From: Ruegeria sp. SCSIO 43209 | GTDB taxonomy: Bacteria; Pseudomonadota; Alphaproteobacteria; Rhodobacterales; Rhodobacteraceae | Assembly (NCBI RefSeq): GCF_019904295.1 | Contig: NZ_CP065359.1 | Location: 3,346,001-3,410,000 of the forward strand | Direction: 5' to 3' | DNA length: 64,000 nucleotides | Shown: positions 9,139 to 17,128 of the stretch, in pieces | How positions within the stretch are numbered: position 1 is the first letter of the stretch | Layout: each line of letters opens with the position of its first letter | Translations under genes and position numbers: made by a program | Notes under the pieces: model-generated | Seen by the model: the letters and a program-made list of their open reading frames with translations, nothing else | What the model was told of the DNA's origin: nothing | Database searches by the model: none

Positions 9139-9693
9139 ATGGCAGACAGTTCCCAGCTTGAAATCGGCCCCGACAAATCGCTGCTGCTGGTAGATGATGA
9201 CGAGCCGTTTCTGAGACGTCTGGCCAAGGCCATGGAAAAACGCGGATTCGAGGTTGAAACCGCGGGTTCCGTCGCCGCAGGCCGCGCCATTTCCACAGCC
9301 CGCCCACCTGCCTATGCCGTGGTCGATCTGCGACTTGAAGATGGCAATGGGCTGGACGTGGTTGAAGTGCTGCGCGAAAAACGCCCCGACAGCCGGGTTG
9401 TGGTTCTGACCGGTTACGGCGCCATCGCCACCGCCGTTGCGGCGGTCAAAATTGGTGCAACCGACTATCTGTCCAAACCCGCCGACGCCACTGACATCAC
9501 CAACGCTCTGTTGGCCAAGGGCGACGAACTGCCCCCGCCGCCGGAAAACCCCATGAGCGCCGACCGCGTCCGCTGGGAACATATCCAACGCGTTTATGAG
9601 CTGTGCGACCGGAACGTCTCGGAAACCGCGCGCCGGTTGAACATGCACCGCCGGACGTTGCAGCGGATTCTGGCGAAGCGTAGTCCAAGGTAG
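9139..9693 (+). CDS. regA: RegA/PrrA redox response regulator
   Basis: The 184-residue two-domain regulator has a receiver domain with acidic pocket Asp19-Asp20-Asp21, phospho-acceptor Asp63 (VVDLRLEDGNGLD, same number as in Rhodobacter PrrA) and Lys in YLSKPAD. A proline-rich linker (LPPPPENP) joins it to a Fis-type helix-turn-helix at about 150-184 (NVSETARRLNMHRRTLQRIL). It is the DNA-binding partner of RegB. In Rhodobacter, hvrA follows regA; here the next gene is an unrelated glycosyltransferase on the other strand. Confidence 0.97.
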   Translation: MADSSQLEIGPDKSLLLVDDDEPFLRRLAKAMEKRGFEVETAGSVAAGRAISTARPPAYAVVDLRLEDGNGLDVVEVLREKRPDSRVVVLTGYGAIATAVAAVKIGATDYLSKPADATDITNALLAKGDELPPPPENPMSADRVRWEHIQRVYELCDRNVSETARRLNMHRRTLQRILAKRSPR

Positions 9694-9740
9694 ACCCGTA
9701 AACTTAATAGTGTGTTTTCCCGGGCCGTTCCAAACGACTT

Positions 9741-10706
9741 TCAGGGCGCGGGTTGAGCCTGAGTTTGGAGCCTCAGCGCGTAATTCTTAAGGCAGGCAGA
9801 GTGCGCGCACCCAACTTTAGGCAATAACAGCAACTCATCAACCTTTGCCTGTAGCTTGCCACCCATCGCCAGCATTCGATCATCCACAACGCTGTTCTGG
9901 TTGTACTTGTTCCAATACCTTTCACGAAACCGGCTGGACCGGTTGGGTGCATCTGTCGCTTTCGTGCCTTGCCCGCGCTGCCGCTTGAGCGCGAAACTGT
10001 CTCGCGTTTTCACCGGGTAGTGAATGACAGCAGCCCAATCGTGTGTAGACAGATGCTCGGGCGCGGCGCCCAGCGCATGTCTTCGTCGCAATCCCGAACG
10101 ATACATGTGTTCGTGCATCGGCAGGCCCGCAGCATTTACAAATTGCGATCCATCGTTTCGAAAGTCCGGTCGCAAGTAGGGCCGGTGCAGGCCAAACCCC
10201 CGTATTTTATCAGACTTTCGAAAAAGCGTTTTGAAGTAGCGATGCAAGTTATGATCTGTATCGGCACGCTTTAGGAATCGTTGCGTGACCAGCCCCGGTT
10301 CCCACTTGTCGTTGCCCCCATTTCCGAAGATCAACCAATTCACGGCGATGCCCTCGGCGAAACCGGAACAGCGTTCGACGAGACCTGCGACCTGATTTTC
10401 ATCGTTTGCACAGAAAAGAAACTCATCGCTATCAAGCCACATCAGCCAATCGGCATCGTTAAGCGAAGGATGCGCATAGGCCGTTTCCGCCGCTGTATGC
10501 TGTGGTACTTGCCCGGGTTTCAGATCTTGCAGAACATGGGAAATAACCCCGTTTTTATCCAGCGCATCAAGCAGCTCGGCGGTGCCGTCTGTCGAGTCAT
10601 TGCTGTAAATCAGAATAGGATCAAACCCGACCAGCAGATGATACGCGACCCACTCAAGTATAAACGGCCCTTCATCCTTGGCGCAGGAGAACAGCCCGAC
10701 CTTCAT
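9741..10706 (-). CDS. Family 2-like glycosyltransferase
   Basis: The 321-residue predicted cytoplasmic protein starts MKVGLFSCAKDEGPFILEWV, typical of the Glyco_tranf_2_4 group. It has a nucleotide-sugar region SNDSTDGT at about 35-42 and a metal-binding DxD-like WLDSDEFLF near residue 93. No membrane segment is visible. It sits 53 bases after the FkbM methyltransferase on the same strand. Both genes look visibly AT-richer than their neighbours, which would fit horizontally exchanged surface-glycan genes. Donor and acceptor sugars cannot be told from sequence. Confidence 0.82.
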   Translation of the reverse strand: MKVGLFSCAKDEGPFILEWVAYHLLVGFDPILIYSNDSTDGTAELLDALDKNGVISHVLQDLKPGQVPQHTAAETAYAHPSLNDADWLMWLDSDEFLFCANDENQVAGLVERCSGFAEGIAVNWLIFGNGGNDKWEPGLVTQRFLKRADTDHNLHRYFKTLFRKSDKIRGFGLHRPYLRPDFRNDGSQFVNAAGLPMHEHMYRSGLRRRHALGAAPEHLSTHDWAAVIHYPVKTRDSFALKRQRGQGTKATDAPNRSSRFRERYWNKYNQNSVVDDRMLAMGGKLQAKVDELLLLPKVGCAHSACLKNYALRLQTQAQPAP

Positions 10707-10759
10707 ATCAGCTTGGCCTGAGTGGGTTTGATCATGATCGCGGTTCTTCCTTGCACGGC

Positions 10760-11584
10760 CTATCTTCTGAAGATGATATTACGTTGAGTTTGAAAGGCAT
10801 TTTCATAGCCACGATCAGAAAGTGAGGCAAACAGGCGGTCGGCGCTATCACCAAGATTCACGGTTTCCAGCTGTAGATATTGGGGAAGCGCTGCATCTTC
10901 TGCGCTTTCAAGAAAAGGCATAAGAATGTTCGGCTCGTGCCCTTCAACATCAAGCTTGGCAAAATCGGCATCATGCAGATGTGTAAGCTCAAGCAGTGTT
11001 CGGGTCTGCACCTCAATCGTATCGTATTTTGATAGCTCCAGATACGCTGGGTCGTTTGCCAAACGCGCCTGACCAAGATTGGTGGCCGTGTCGCCCCGCT
11101 TTTCTATAATAAGCGTCGCTTCACCAGTTTCGCCCGCGATCGCGAAAGTGTTCAGCTCCACGTTGCCAAATCCGTTCAGAGAGCAATTATTGCTGAGGCG
11201 TTCGGCCAGTGTCGGATTAGGCTCAAACGCATGAATCCGGGAGTTCGGGCTAAGAATTGACGACAAGAAAAGTGAATACAGACCAAAATTTGCCCCGATA
11301 TCCAAAACCTTGAGAGTCTTCCCCGCAAAGCTTTCTTTCAGCCAATTCAGCTCAAGCTCTTCCGGAGACCGGCCCTTCTGCCAGAGAGAGAATTCGCTGA
11401 AATTGTCATAAGGGTGCAGGTGGATTCGAATGCCCCGGTAGGCGATCAACTGTGGCAGCAGTGACTTTCGGATCAGATTGCGCACCCGCCCTCGGCCTGT
11501 CAGATTGTACGCTTCACGTAAACACGCGTTGGCATATTCCATCTGCGCGTTCGTGACCGGTATCTGGCTGTCTGCGTCGCTCAT
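10760..11584 (-). CDS. FkbM-family SAM-dependent methyltransferase
   Basis: The 274-residue protein has the FkbM-type Rossmann methyltransferase core. It has the SAM-binding motif I VLDIGANFGLYSLFLS at about 93-108, the acidic end of strand 2 in HAFEPNPTLAERL and the FkbM hallmark AKLDVEGHEPNIL near residue 213. Such enzymes O-methylate sugars or small molecules, and many roseobacter members sit in surface polysaccharide loci. The adjoining glycosyltransferase supports that use. Base composition is lower in GC than the flanking regA and ahcY regions. Confidence 0.87.
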   Translation of the reverse strand: MSDADSQIPVTNAQMEYANACLREAYNLTGRGRVRNLIRKSLLPQLIAYRGIRIHLHPYDNFSEFSLWQKGRSPEELELNWLKESFAGKTLKVLDIGANFGLYSLFLSSILSPNSRIHAFEPNPTLAERLSNNCSLNGFGNVELNTFAIAGETGEATLIIEKRGDTATNLGQARLANDPAYLELSKYDTIEVQTRTLLELTHLHDADFAKLDVEGHEPNILMPFLESAEDAALPQYLQLETVNLGDSADRLFASLSDRGYENAFQTQRNIIFRR

Positions 11585-11658
11585 CTGAACCTGCGTCCGA
11601 TTATGGTCTTGTTTTAGCGGAAAATTAGCATAGGCCGAGCTGCTGATCTATTGGCGAC

Positions 11659-12252
11659 CTAAATGCTGCCCAACAATTCCTGATGCCGCGCGGTATAGGC
11701 CTGCCGCACCTCAATCGGGGGACGCAGTTTGATCTGCAACCCCTCTAATATTGCCTTGTCCGGACGACCAAAGAACTTTGATGCTTCGGTATCAGAAAAA
11801 CCCGCGATCTGCGTCGCCTCCATCCAGGCGCTGATCTTGTCCGCCTTCTTGATCTGGCGTTTCACTGTTTTTGGTACCACGGCGGGCAACCCGAAACGTA
11901 TATGAATCGCAGCAGCCAGCCGGTCGTCTAAATCACCATAATCCGGGCCAACGGCGGATTTCACCGGAGAGATCATGTCACCAATCACATATTCGGGGGC
12001 ATCGTGTAACAGTGCCGCCAATCGCCATTTCGTCGGTGCATTTGGTGCGATGCGGCCAAAAAGCTCTTCCACCAGCAAGGAATGTTCGGCCACGGAATAG
12101 GCAAAATCCCCGTTGGTCTGACCGTTCCACCGCGCCACAAAGGCCAGCCCGTGCGCGATATCTTCGATCTCGATATCCACGGGCGTCGGGTCCAGCAAAT
12201 CCAGCCGCCGTCCCGACAGCATTCTTTGCCACGCTCTGGGTTGTGTTGCCAT
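11659..12252 (-). CDS. HD-domain phosphohydrolase (YfbR-like)
   Basis: The 197-residue protein has the HD metal-dependent phosphohydrolase signature: His in VAEHSLLVEELF, the His-Asp pair in AALLHDAPEYVIGD and a later Asp in KKADKISAWMEA. The order and spacing resemble YfbR/HDDC2 nucleoside 5'-monophosphatases, but the true substrate is open. ATG 12252 is preferred because AAGG lies about ten bases upstream and family members begin close to the RMLSGRRLDLLDP segment. An in-frame start 32 codons earlier exists but adds unrelated sequence. Confidence 0.82.
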   Translation of the reverse strand: MATQPRAWQRMLSGRRLDLLDPTPVDIEIEDIAHGLAFVARWNGQTNGDFAYSVAEHSLLVEELFGRIAPNAPTKWRLAALLHDAPEYVIGDMISPVKSAVGPDYGDLDDRLAAAIHIRFGLPAVVPKTVKRQIKKADKISAWMEATQIAGFSDTEASKFFGRPDKAILEGLQIKLRPPIEVRQAYTARHQELLGSI

Positions 12253-12458
12253 TTTACCATGCCTTGTGAACTGGGACACGTTCAATTCGCGTTCTTGTGG
12301 TATGATGTATCTGTCTGGATCACATGCTGCCAACAATTTCTTGAGCATTCGTGCTTTGAACCTGCGCGATACGATCCCGACATCAAGGACTGAGGGGGGT
12401 GCTGACTCCTCCCAGTTGCGCCCTCTCGAAACGAAACTCGTATCGAAAGGAGCTTGCT

Positions 12459-12773
12459 ATGTTCAAGCGTTTGTTTGCAATAACCCTGACCTTCGGAATG
12501 GCCGCAACCGCGCCACCCGCCTTTGCCCAGAACTGCGCAGAGCGCGAGCACGTGATTACCAAACTGCAAGACAATTACTCCGAGGAATTAACCTTTGGCG
12601 GTCTTCAGAAATCACGTGGCGGGCAGACGGTCATGGAGGTTTGGACCTCGAAGGAAACGGGAAGCTATACCGTTTTGGTGACCCAGGCGAACGGCATGAG
12701 TTGTATTGTCGCCGTTGGCACTGATTTTTTTGAAGCGATCCCCAAAATCAAGGCAGAGGGTACGCCAAGCTGA
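12459..12773 (+). CDS. Small secreted protein, unknown function
   Basis: The 104-residue protein has a clear Sec signal peptide (residues 1-23, cut after PPAFA). The mature domain of about 80 residues has two cysteines (NCAEREH and GMSCIVAV) that may form a disulfide in the periplasm. The start is set by a strong AAAGGAG at 12446-12452, seven bases before ATG. I do not recognise a named family, though similar short secreted proteins are common in Rhodobacteraceae. It stands alone between the HD hydrolase gene (opposite strand) and ahcY. Confidence 0.8.
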   Translation: MFKRLFAITLTFGMAATAPPAFAQNCAEREHVITKLQDNYSEELTFGGLQKSRGGQTVMEVWTSKETGSYTVLVTQANGMSCIVAVGTDFFEAIPKIKAEGTPS

Positions 12774-12798
12774 TATTTTGTCACCAGACTTCCTGTTT

Positions 12799-12863
12799 CC
12801 GGCCATCTTCATTGCCTCATCCCGCAAGGGATGCTAGTGGCACTTCGGACTGTGAATTGCCGG
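12799..12863 (+). ncRNA. Candidate structured leader RNA of ahcY
   Basis: The 65 bases before the ahcY ribosome site can fold into nested stems. An outer stem pairs CCGGC (12799-12803) with GCCGG (12859-12863). A middle stem pairs GCC (12814-12816) with GGC (12839-12841). An inner 6-bp stem CATCCC/GGGATG (12818-12833) is closed by a GCAA (GNRA) tetraloop. The outer stem ends four bases before the GGAG ribosome site. I could not match it to the SAH, SAM-II or SAM/SAH riboswitch consensus as I remember them. A regulatory role is inference. Confidence 0.4.
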
Positions 12864-12876
12864 AGTGGAGTACCTG

Positions 12877-14265
12877 ATGGCCGGGGACTATATCGTTAAA
12901 GACATTTCAATGGCCGAGTTTGGCCGCAAAGAGCTGAATATCGCTGAAACGGAAATGCCGGGGCTGATGTCCCTGCGCGCCGAATATGGCGAAAGCAAGC
13001 CGCTGAAAGGCGCGCGGATCGTCGGTTCACTGCATATGACCATCCAGACCGCCGTTCTGATCGAAACACTGGTGGCGCTGGGTGCTGATGTGCGCTGGGC
13101 GTCGTGCAACATCTTCTCAACGCAGGACCACGCGGCGGCGGCGATTGCCGAGGCTGGTATTCCCGTTTTTGCCATCAAGGGCCAGACGCTGGAAGAGCAT
13201 TGGGATTACCTGGACAAATCCTTCCTGTTCGACGAAGGCCCCAACATGATCCTGGATGATGGCGGCGACGCGACGCTGTACATCCTGCTGGGTGCACGTG
13301 CCGAGGCAGGAGAGGACATTATCCCCGTTCCCGGTTCGGAAGAAGAAGAGGTGATCAAGAAGCAGATCGCCAAGCGCATGGCCGCGTCTCCGGGCTGGTT
13401 CACCAAAATGCGCGACCAGATCCAAGGCGTCTCTGAAGAAACCACCACCGGTGTAAACCGCCTGTATCAGCTGGTGAAAGACGGCCACCTGCCGTTCCCG
13501 GCGATCAACGTGAACGACTCGGTCACCAAGTCGAAATTCGACAACAAATACGGCTGCAAGGAATCGCTGGTTGACGGTATTCGCCGCGCCACCGACACCA
13601 TGATGGCCGGTAAGGTTGCCGTGGTCTGCGGCTATGGTGACGTGGGCAAAGGCTCGGCGGCTTCGCTGCGTGGCGCAGGCGCCCGCGTGAAAGTGACTGA
13701 GGTCGACCCGATTTGCGCGCTGCAAGCGGCCATGGACGGGTTCGAAGTCACCCTTCTGGAAGACGAAGTCGCAAACGCCGATATCTTCATCACCACCACC
13801 GGCAACAAGGACGTGATCCGTATCGAGCACATGCGCGAGATGAAGGACATGGCCATCGTCGGTAACATCGGTCACTTCGACAACGAAATTCAGGTGGCCA
13901 GCCTGAAGAACCACAAGTGGACCAACATCAAAGAACAGGTGGACATGATCGAGATGCCCTCGGGCAACCGCATTATCCTGCTGTCCGAAGGCCGCCTGCT
14001 GAACCTCGGCAACGCCACCGGTCACCCCTCGTTCGTGATGTCGGCCTCTTTCACCAACCAAGTTCTGGCCCAGATCGAGCTGTTCACCAAAGGCGATGAA
14101 TACAAGAACGAAGTTTACATCCTGCCCAAGCATCTGGACGAAAAAGTTGCCCGTCTTCATCTGGACCGGATCGGCGTGAAGCTGACCCAGATGGACAGCG
14201 ATCAGGCGGCCTATATCGGCGTGAAACCCGAAGGCCCCTATAAGCCGGAACACTACCGCTACTAA
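12877..14265 (+). CDS. ahcY: S-adenosylhomocysteinase
   Basis: The 462-residue adenosylhomocysteinase splits S-adenosylhomocysteine to adenosine and homocysteine, removing the inhibitor of methyltransferases. Visible features are the substrate region [30 protein letters not shown], the NAD-binding [18 protein letters not shown] and the C-terminal [13 protein letters not shown] that reaches the partner subunit's NAD site. ATG 12877 has GGAG six bases upstream; a GTG four codons earlier is less likely. The leader may be structured, and a strong terminator follows at 14295. Confidence 0.97.
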   Translation: MAGDYIVKDISMAEFGRKELNIAETEMPGLMSLRAEYGESKPLKGARIVGSLHMTIQTAVLIETLVALGADVRWASCNIFSTQDHAAAAIAEAGIPVFAIKGQTLEEHWDYLDKSFLFDEGPNMILDDGGDATLYILLGARAEAGEDIIPVPGSEEEEVIKKQIAKRMAASPGWFTKMRDQIQGVSEETTTGVNRLYQLVKDGHLPFPAINVNDSVTKSKFDNKYGCKESLVDGIRRATDTMMAGKVAVVCGYGDVGKGSAASLRGAGARVKVTEVDPICALQAAMDGFEVTLLEDEVANADIFITTTGNKDVIRIEHMREMKDMAIVGNIGHFDNEIQVASLKNHKWTNIKEQVDMIEMPSGNRIILLSEGRLLNLGNATGHPSFVMSASFTNQVLAQIELFTKGDEYKNEVYILPKHLDEKVARLHLDRIGVKLTQMDSDQAAYIGVKPEGPYKPEHYRY

Positions 14266-14278
14266 GTGCGAAAGACGC

Positions 14279-15028
14279 ATGACCAAAGCTTCTGGACGCC
14301 GCCGAATCCTGCTTTCGGCGGCGTCTTTTCTTTTTGGCCTCTTAACGCTGTTGACCGTGTTGGGCGGCGGCGTTTGGTGGCTGCTTGCCCATCCCAATAC
14401 GCCTGTACCCCCGCACTGGAACCCGCTGCGTGATCTGACCGTGACGGCCCCGGTCACCCCGGTCACCCCTTACCAGTTGAACCGCGCACTGGCGGATGAC
14501 GCTTTATGCCGTGCAGCCTTGGCCGAGGCTGGAGCTCGGTTTGATCCGCTGGACGATCTGGTGGTGGACCAGAATTGCGGAATCGAGGGACGCGGCCGGT
14601 TGTCCGGTCTGGTGAACGCCCGCGTCACTGCAGTCGAGACCCGGTGTGCCACAACTTTGCGGCTTGTCATGTGGGAACACCATGTTGTGCAACCCGCTGC
14701 GCAGCAACTACTGGGGACTTCCGTCAGCAGATTGCGCCAGATCGGTAGCTATAACTGCCGGCGGATGCGCACCGCGCAAGGACAAGACAATGGTTGGAGC
14801 AGTCACGCCACTGCGGACGCGATCGACATCGTCGGAATGGATCTCTCGGACGGGCGCAGCTTGAACCTGCTGGCTGACTGGGACGCTGACGGGCCCGAGG
14901 CCGATTTTCTGCGCCAGATCTGGCGCGGAGCCTGTGACTGGTTCCGCGTGGTGCTTGGCCCTGATTACAACCGCTTACATGCCGATCACTTCCACCTGCA
15001 GGGGCCCGGCTGGGGCTACTGCCGATAG
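14279..15028 (+). CDS. Extensin-like family protein
   Basis: The 249-residue protein has an N-terminal membrane/signal segment (about residues 10-36) and a C-terminal extensin-like domain (PF06904 type) of about 180 residues. Conserved Cys residues (ALCRAALAE, QNCGIEGRG, SYNCRRMR, RGACDWF, GWGYC) and the metal-site-like SSHATADAIDI and ADHFHLQGPG segments suggest a periplasmic, zinc peptidase-like fold acting near the cell wall. Function is not established. The first 20 codons overlap the ahcY terminator, so either the start lies further downstream or expression depends on read-through. Confidence 0.82.
   Translation: MTKASGRRRILLSAASFLFGLLTLLTVLGGGVWWLLAHPNTPVPPHWNPLRDLTVTAPVTPVTPYQLNRALADDALCRAALAEAGARFDPLDDLVVDQNCGIEGRGRLSGLVNARVTAVETRCATTLRLVMWEHHVVQPAAQQLLGTSVSRLRQIGSYNCRRMRTAQGQDNGWSSHATADAIDIVGMDLSDGRSLNLLADWDADGPEADFLRQIWRGACDWFRVVLGPDYNRLHADHFHLQGPGWGYCR
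14295..14335 (+). terminator. Rho-independent terminator of ahcY, inside the next ORF
   Basis: A perfect 12-bp inverted repeat, GACGCCGCCGAA (14295-14306) and TTCGGCGGCGTC (14314-14325), has a 7-base loop and is followed by TTTTCTTTTT. It begins 30 bases after the ahcY stop codon and lies within codons 6-19 of the extensin-like ORF. Confidence 0.85.
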
Positions 15029-15032
15029 TACC

Positions 15033-15680
15033 TCAGCGTAGAGGTGGGATAAAATCGCCGCGGCCCTGTGGTGTGAAATCCAGCACATTCCACAAAGGCC
15101 AAGCTGCATCCACATGCCGGGGATGCCAGTCGCTGGGTTCAAAGAACAGCTCGGAACTCCAGAAGTGATGAATGCCATCAGGGAGCTGTTGAAAGACATT
15201 CAGGATGGGAAGCTGATCGCCCCCTTCGGTCTGGGCCAGATAGTCGCTCTGGTAATTCGTCCCCAGTGCAGAATAGAGCGGCAGCGCACTCCAACCCATC
15301 TCATCCTTGAGCGCCGAGAGTTTTTCGGGCGTATTCTGCGCCACTACGGCGACCGAGGCGTTCTGCTTCAGATGATGAACCTGAGAGTTCAGCCCGTCCA
15401 GAAACGCCGAACACATAGGGCAGGGGCGTTCCGCGTCGGGTCCGTACATCAGCGAATAGATGATCAGCGTATCCTTATCGCCAAACAGCGACGACATAGG
15501 CGCACCCTCGCCTGCCAGATCTCGGAACGCATAATCGTTAGGGGTTTTGCCTCCGGTTGGAAGAGAACGGCGCAAGGCCGCGACCTCTTCAACCTTTGCT
15601 CTCAGGTCCCGCTCGGCGGATAGAAGTGCATTACGAGCTGACCGATATTCGGTGGTTTCATTCGGTAACGTTACGGGCAT
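15033..15680 (-). CDS. DUF899-family thioredoxin-like protein
   Basis: The 215-residue protein matches the DUF899 pattern: a helical N-terminus (SAERDLRAKVEEVAALRR), then a thioredoxin-fold region with DTLIIYSLMYGPDAERPCPM and a CPMC pair in the redox position. It ends in the tryptophan/histidine-rich HFWSSELFF and the aromatic DWHPRHVDAAWPLWNVLD. Its biochemical role is not known, and a thiol-redox function is inferred from the fold. It converges with the extensin-like gene four bases away. An AT-rich intergenic region with a dyad lies upstream. Confidence 0.82.
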   Translation of the reverse strand: MPVTLPNETTEYRSARNALLSAERDLRAKVEEVAALRRSLPTGGKTPNDYAFRDLAGEGAPMSSLFGDKDTLIIYSLMYGPDAERPCPMCSAFLDGLNSQVHHLKQNASVAVVAQNTPEKLSALKDEMGWSALPLYSALGTNYQSDYLAQTEGGDQLPILNVFQQLPDGIHHFWSSELFFEPSDWHPRHVDAAWPLWNVLDFTPQGRGDFIPPLR

Positions 15681-15701
15681 GGGGACCTCCGGGAATCATA
15701 A

Positions 15702-15717
15702 TTAACAAAAATGTTAA
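15702..15717. promoter_or_regulatory. AT-rich dyad between DUF899 and DUF2853 genes
   Basis: A perfect inverted repeat TTAACA-AAAA-TGTTAA lies 22 bases before the DUF899 start, in a markedly AT-rich island of this GC-rich genome. It could be an operator or part of a promoter. Nothing identifies the binding protein. Confidence 0.35.
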
Positions 15718-15871
15718 ATAATAAATCTGAAAAAATCAAATCACCGAGTCCCGCGAAGTTCAGCCTAGGGGGAAACCTTGTGATTTTTCCCTTTTGGGAA
15801 TTCCGCCGACAAGGCTAGTCTCTCGTGCATCGGTAAAAAGTTCCGTGACAATGGATTAAGGAGATTGGGAC

Positions 15872-16213
15872 ATGGGCAAACGCGACGAATTGATCGCCAA
15901 ATACGCTGAAGATCTAAAAGGCAAATGCGGGATGGACCCCGATATGGACCTGCTGACCAAGGTCACCATCGGTTGTGGTCCGGCGATCTATGACGCGGAT
16001 GCGTCGACAGTGGCGGCCAGCCAGGAAGGCGAGCTTGAGACGGTCAAGAACAACTTCCTCATCAAAAAGCTGGGCCTGTCGGATGGTCCCGAACTGATGG
16101 AAGGGATCAACAAGGCCATGGAGACCTATGGCATGTCCGAGCGTAACAAGTACCGCGCTGTCGTCTATTACATGCTGACCAAGCATTTCGGCAAAGAATC
16201 GGTCTATAGCTGA
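15872..16213 (+). CDS. DUF2853 family protein
   Basis: The 113-residue soluble protein resembles the DUF2853 family, starting MGKRDELIAKYAEDLKGKCG and ending with YRAVVYYMLTKHFGKESVYS. It is mostly helical with two Cys (KCGM, IGCG). There is no signal peptide or membrane segment. Function is unknown. A good AAGGAG site lies at 15858-15863 and a clear terminator follows at 16235, so the gene is probably a single unit. Confidence 0.85.
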   Translation: MGKRDELIAKYAEDLKGKCGMDPDMDLLTKVTIGCGPAIYDADASTVAASQEGELETVKNNFLIKKLGLSDGPELMEGINKAMETYGMSERNKYRAVVYYMLTKHFGKESVYS

Positions 16214-16234
16214 TCCAGCCAAGAACCATTTCAG

Positions 16235-16264
16235 CACCCGTCGGTCTTACCGGCGGGTGTTTTG
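16235..16264 (+). terminator. Terminator after DUF2853 gene
   Basis: The stem CACCCGTCGG (16235-16244) pairs with CCGGCGGGTG (16250-16259) with one T-G pair and a five-base loop, followed by TTTTG. It starts 21 bases after the DUF2853 stop codon. Confidence 0.8.
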
Positions 16265-16396
16265 TATTTGATTGAAACTCTAAATACTTGGCGTTTGAAG
16301 CGCGGTTCTGAAATCGGCTAAGGTCAGGATATGACCAGGACGGTCAGAACCAATAGATTTCCGTATGCGTGTGGTGAGCTTGGGAGCACGCGGGGT

Positions 16397-16433
16397 AGGG
16401 AAGGTTCTGAAGTCGTCAGGGCCTTCCCTTTTC
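16397..16433 (+). terminator. Second terminator-like hairpin, possible small RNA end
   Basis: AGGGAAGG (16397-16404) pairs with CCTTCCCT (16422-16429) and runs into TTTTC on the plus strand. The plus-strand gene before it already has a terminator, and the gene after it (EVE) is on the minus strand. The hairpin may therefore end a separate short transcript from 16265-16433, or it may be a backup. On the minus strand it lacks a T-run. Confidence 0.45.
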
Positions 16434-16435
16434 AT

Positions 16436-16858
16436 TCAATCCGCCTCTGTCTCGCCCAAAGCGCAGATCAACTGCCATTCTGTATCGCTGACCGGCTGCA
16501 CTGAAAGGCGTGAATTCTTGACCAGAACCATTTCACCCAAACGCTCATCCGCCTTGATCTGATCCAGTTTGACCGGAATTGTGAAAGACCGGACGGCTTT
16601 GATATCCACGCATTCCCAACGCTCATCATCGGTTGTGCTGTCGGGATGGGCCTCGGCACAGACTTCGACAATGCCGACAATCGCCTTGTCCTTTTGCGAG
16701 TGGTAGAAAAAACCCCGGTCACCAATCTGCATCTGACGCATGAAATTGCGGGCCTGGTAGTTGCGCACCCCATCCCATTCCTCGCCCGCGTCCCCCTTGC
16801 CGACCTGCTGATCCCAGCTCCAGGTCGAGGGTTCGGATTTGAACAGCCAATACGCCAT
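16436..16858 (-). CDS. EVE-domain protein
   Basis: The 140-residue protein is a single EVE domain (PUA-like fold). It starts MAYWLFKSEPSTWSWDQQ, with GVRNYQARNFMRQMQIGDRG and a C-terminal VLVKNSRLSVQPVSDTEW. EVE domains bind modified bases or RNA; stand-alone thymocyte nuclear protein 1-like members are common in Proteobacteria and their role is not settled. The start overlaps the stop of the YciI-like gene (TGATG), so the two are cotranslated, and gpsA and tsaD lie upstream in the same run. Confidence 0.88.
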   Translation of the reverse strand: MAYWLFKSEPSTWSWDQQVGKGDAGEEWDGVRNYQARNFMRQMQIGDRGFFYHSQKDKAIVGIVEVCAEAHPDSTTDDERWECVDIKAVRSFTIPVKLDQIKADERLGEMVLVKNSRLSVQPVSDTEWQLICALGETEAD

Positions 16859-17127
16859 CAGCCGATGACCTTTTTCCACGGGATCAATTCAACCGAGTCG
16901 AACAGGCCGGCCAGCGCGTAGGGGTCATTTGCGGCCCAGGCCTCAGCGGCGGCCAGATTCTCGACATCCAGTATGACCAGCGATCCGATCATCGCATCGC
17001 CGTCCAGTAACGGCCCGGCCTGCGCCACAACACCGGTTTCTTCAATGTAAGCCAGATGGGCGGTGCGGTTGTCCAGCCGGGTCTGTAGGGCACCAGCTTT
17101 ATCCCGGGCGATCAGGGCGATGAGCAT
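16858..17127 (-). CDS. YciI-like protein
   Basis: The 89-residue protein has the YciI/YCII fold. It begins MLIALIARDKAGALQTRLDN, has the conserved His in RTAHLAYIEE and the Asp-rich end ANDPYALAGLFDSVELIPW. The His-Asp pair is thought to be an active site in this family, but the reaction is unknown for most members. A strong AAGGAGG precedes the ATG at 17127, only one base after the gpsA stop, so this gene belongs to the tsaD-gpsA run. Confidence 0.88.
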   Translation of the reverse strand: MLIALIARDKAGALQTRLDNRTAHLAYIEETGVVAQAGPLLDGDAMIGSLVILDVENLAAAEAWAANDPYALAGLFDSVELIPWKKVIG

Positions 17128-17128
17128 A

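Noticed and set aside
9052..9307. Small minus-strand ORFs between senC and regA
   Set aside because: They overlap the start of regA antisense, lack ribosome sites and have no motif; the gap only needs to hold the regA leader.
12774..12876. Known SAH or SAM/SAH riboswitch before ahcY
   Set aside because: The conserved core strings of those motifs, as I remember them, are not present. Kept only as an unclassified structured leader.
13117..14466. Long minus-strand ORF (449 codons) opposite ahcY
   Set aside because: It is the antisense shadow of a highly conserved gene with strong codon bias; its product has no recognisable motif and is His/Val/Gly-rich in the way such shadows are.
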